DNA of 7,194 nt from Gammaproteobacteria bacterium (GTDB lineage: Bacteria; Pseudomonadota; Gammaproteobacteria; UBA5335; SLRW01): positions 1-7,194 of the forward strand of contig SLRW01000003.1 of the NCBI GenBank assembly GCA_007130745.1. The letters run 5' to 3'. Shown piece by piece: positions 5,535 to 7,194 of the stretch (its first letter is position 1; each line of letters opens with the position of its first letter). A program made the translations under genes and the position numbers. Below the pieces are notes generated by a model. That model had not been told where the DNA came from. It ran no database searches and saw nothing but the letters and a program-made list of their open reading frames with translations.

Positions 5535-6017
5535 TTATTCGTTGCGCGGGTCATCCTCGGGGTTGACGTATTCGATGCCCCAGGGACCGCGGCCGTGCAA
5601 TTGAATAATGGTCTCGCGCTCGGTGTAGCCGAACATGGGCTCGCCCGGCGCCATGATGGCGATGGCTCCGGGGCCCAGGGGGCGGGTCCGTTCACGGTCA
5701 AATTCCTCGCCATGGGCAAAGTGCAGCTCACCGGAAATGACCGTGACCCGCTCATATTCCGGGTGAGTGTGGGGTTCGATACGATAATCCGGCGGCAACC
5801 GCAAGCGGAAGGTGAAGGGTTCTTCGCTGCCCAGGTCGCCCTCGATGACGGCAATTTTTGCCGGCGGAGCCATGGAAGTGATGTCTTGCCACTGCAGTTC
5901 GCGCGGGTCGAGCATGATGTGCCCGTCGCCGTCATAGGGCAGTTCCGCGGCGTGGATGGTGCTGCACAGCGCCAGCAGCAGGGCAGTCAGGCCTGAACGG
6001 AATATGACTTGCTTCAT
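5535..6017 (-). CDS. Exported cupin-domain protein with altered second metal motif
   Basis: A 160-residue single-domain cupin with a Sec signal peptide (MKQVIFR, hydrophobic core about 8-18, likely cut near Ala23), so the mature protein should be periplasmic. Cupin motif 1 is intact: EPHTHPEYE with His83, His85 and Glu89 as metal ligands. In motif 2, related cupins read PAGxHH, while this protein reads APGEPMF, placing Met128 where the fourth ligand His is expected. The C-terminal QLHGRGPWGIEYVNPEDDP (139-157) is typical of a cupin subfamily of unknown substrate. The start ATG 6017 has GGAGGG seven bases upstream (6030-6025). It lies 120 bases downstream of the DUF1329 gene and 60 bases upstream of the small membrane-protein gene. 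Substrate and reaction are unknown; binding rather than catalysis is possible given the altered ligand. Confidence 0.88.
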   Translation of the reverse strand: MKQVIFRSGLTALLLALCSTIHAAELPYDGDGHIMLDPRELQWQDITSMAPPAKIAVIEGDLGSEEPFTFRLRLPPDYRIEPHTHPEYERVTVISGELHFAHGEEFDRERTRPLGPGAIAIMAPGEPMFGYTERETIIQLHGRGPWGIEYVNPEDDPRNE

Positions 6018-6056
6018 CGTGGTTCCCTCCCCCGATGTTGTGCTGTTCCCGGCACC

Positions 6057-6085
6057 ATATTCAATCCACTCGCGCGCCGGGTCAA
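6057..6085 (-). promoter_or_regulatory. Candidate cupin promoter
   Basis: On the minus strand TTGACC (6085-6080) and GAATAT (6062-6057) are 17 bases apart. The -35 matches five of six consensus positions; the -10 is weak, matching three of six but with the key A and final T. The leader would be about 33 bases. This would make the cupin gene separately transcribed from the DUF1329 gene upstream. Confidence 0.45.
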
Positions 6086-6114
6086 CACCGGAGTGTGGCG
6101 TCTCTATCCGGGAC

Positions 6115-6137
6115 GCAGGCAAACCGATAGTGCCTGC
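6115..6137 (-). terminator. Hairpin after the DUF1329 gene
   Basis: GCAGGCA (6115-6121) and TGCCTGC (6131-6137) form a perfect 7-base stem with a 9-base loop, starting one base after the DUF1329 stop codon. No T-run follows on the minus strand, so it may be a weak or factor-assisted terminator or an mRNA end stabiliser. Confidence 0.45.
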
Positions 6138-7194
6138 CTAGCGGAGCATGGCTTCCAGGGTATCCGGGAGCAGTTCGCTGGCGGCCGGTGGATCATAAAA
6201 GCTGATCGTCGGTTCCTCGTTGTCCACATTGAGCACCACGTAGCGGTCGTCGTCAAAGGGATAGACCGTTGCAAGTGCTGTGCTGACCAGCGGGACGTCA
6301 TAGGCGGTAAACAGGTGGGTTTCCTGCAGTTGCAGCAGTTCGCCGTCCTTACCGTAAATATCCACCAGGGCAATGCTCCAGCTGTCCTCGTCCAGATAGA
6401 AGGTGCGGCGGGGATATCGGTGCTCGGCATCACCGCGTACGCGGGCCTCGACAACCCATACCCGATGCAGTTCATAACGCAGTAGCTCCGGCGGCAGGTG
6501 GCGGGCCTGAAGAATGTCATCAAGGCCCAGAGATTTGTCTTCCAGCCGGTAGGCGTTATAGGGAATGTAGAGCTCGCGTTTGCCCAGCAGTTCCCAGTCG
6601 TATCGGTCCAGGGGGCCGGCGAAGCCGTTGATCTGGTCTGCAATGAGCATGTTGCCGGTGCCGCTGCTGGAAGCGTCGTAGCCGGCCTCGTCCTCGTCGA
6701 CATGGAAGATCCTGGACTGGCCCGGCACAAACAACCAGTACTCACTGCCCCCGGCCTGCGGGTCAATGCGTTGATGACTCAGTACAGTGATGCCCTCGAG
6801 TTGCAGGGGGCTGTGCATGCGGTGGATGAACTGGCTGAATTCATTATCCAGCGCATCGGGGTCGGCCCCCTGGCGGGCATAGTTGTTGCGCACAGACAGG
6901 CTGGCGCGGAACAGGGTGGGGCGGCCGCTGGCGCGCACCATCGCATTGGTGGGGTGCAGACTTAGCCCGGTGGTGGCGTAACGCGTCTTGTGGTTCCAGA
7001 TTGCCTCGGCGCCATTTTGGGGCTGCGGGAAGGCTGGTCCGGTGGCCGCGCCGCTGAGCCCGTCAGTGCCTTTGAGTTGCGCTGTTTCAGCATTGCGCGC
7101 TACAGCTTCATAAACCGCTTCGGGGTAGGCCGCGCTGCGCCGGGTGGGATAGACCGGCATGCGGAAACTGTCCGGATAGCGTTGCAGCATCGCC
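6138..7194 (-). CDS. DUF1329 family envelope protein (5' end outside window)
   Basis: The C-terminal 351 residues of a DUF1329 protein; members are usually about 450 residues, so roughly 100 residues, including any signal peptide, lie past the right edge. The frame is open to base 7194, so the Met at 7190 is internal. Family-like stretches include GPAFPQPQNGAEAIWNHKTRY, with the Pro-rich turn and WNH, and later GSEYWLFVPGQSRIF, DRYDWELLGKRELYIPYNAY, and HRVWVVEARVRGDAEHRYPRRTFYLDED near the middle. The family is structurally grouped with LolA/LolB/LppX-like lipoprotein-sorting folds and is often found beside DUF1302 and RND-type genes in marine and pseudomonad genomes, where its role is not settled. 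No partner of that kind is inside this window. A hairpin follows the stop codon, and the cupin gene is 120 bases downstream. Confidence 0.92.
   Translation of the reverse strand, partial: AMLQRYPDSFRMPVYPTRRSAAYPEAVYEAVARNAETAQLKGTDGLSGAATGPAFPQPQNGAEAIWNHKTRYATTGLSLHPTNAMVRASGRPTLFRASLSVRNNYARQGADPDALDNEFSQFIHRMHSPLQLEGITVLSHQRIDPQAGGSEYWLFVPGQSRIFHVDEDEAGYDASSSGTGNMLIADQINGFAGPLDRYDWELLGKRELYIPYNAYRLEDKSLGLDDILQARHLPPELLRYELHRVWVVEARVRGDAEHRYPRRTFYLDEDSWSIALVDIYGKDGELLQLQETHLFTAYDVPLVSTALATVYPFDDDRYVVLNVDNEEPTISFYDPPAASELLPDTLEAMLR

Noticed and set aside
5949..6017. Lipobox in the cupin signal peptide (LALC)
   Set aside because: Leu directly before Cys is not accepted by the lipoprotein signal peptidase consensus, and a normal Sec cleavage site follows at IHA-A.
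5436..6965. Plus-strand open frames opposite the cupin and DUF1329 genes
   Set aside because: The minus-strand genes have family motifs and, for the cupin, a signal peptide and Shine-Dalgarno; the plus frames have none.
1..7194. CRISPR array, tRNA/rRNA, insertion sequence, phage or defence genes
   Set aside because: Reading both strands, I found no direct-repeat array, no cloverleaf, no transposase or integrase motif, and no defence-family protein.

Overview
The window reads as ordinary chromosomal DNA of a GC-rich, Gram-negative gammaproteobacterium. It holds a UmuDC mutagenesis operon behind an E. coli-style LexA box, a lipoprotein with a lipobox, an exported cupin and a DUF1329 protein. 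Most telling is an isocitrate dehydrogenase of an unusual, enlarged type that I know from the marine species Congregibacter litoralis. A marine Halieaceae or Cellvibrionales-like host would fit, but that is inference. I see no tRNA, rRNA, CRISPR array, insertion sequence or phage gene, and no gene-free stretch over 300 bases.

Left part (1-2265). An isocitrate dehydrogenase gene on the minus strand runs off the left edge. It carries an internal duplication and the Asp-Leu pair expected of an NAD+-using enzyme. A plausible sigma-70 promoter lies upstream of it. Divergent to it is a zinc-metallopeptidase gene that keeps its HExxH domain but has lost the family's N-terminal zinc-ribbon half, so it is probably a remnant.

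Centre (2266-4100). A LexA operator overlapping a promoter precedes umuD and umuC, which are 4 bases apart. Together they encode the SOS-induced translesion polymerase V. All catalytic residues are intact: the UmuD Ser/Lys dyad, the UmuC Asp and Asp-Glu motifs, and a beta-clamp-binding motif. A long hairpin at the umuC stop codon separates it from a convergent small lipoprotein gene.

Right part (4098-7194). A small His-rich lipoprotein gene (minus) is divergent from a DUF924 gene (plus). Three more minus-strand genes follow: a tiny His-rich membrane protein with an L7/L12-like helical segment, a periplasmic cupin with an altered metal ligand, and a DUF1329 envelope protein cut by the right edge. 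The cupin and the tiny membrane protein may be co-transcribed. The DUF1329 gene ends in a hairpin, and the cupin gene has its own candidate promoter.

The window looks like housekeeping and stress genes rather than a defence or mobile island. The most interesting signal is the isocitrate dehydrogenase. Its two repeat copies have split the active-site residues between them in the same way that the two subunits of a classical dimeric enzyme do.
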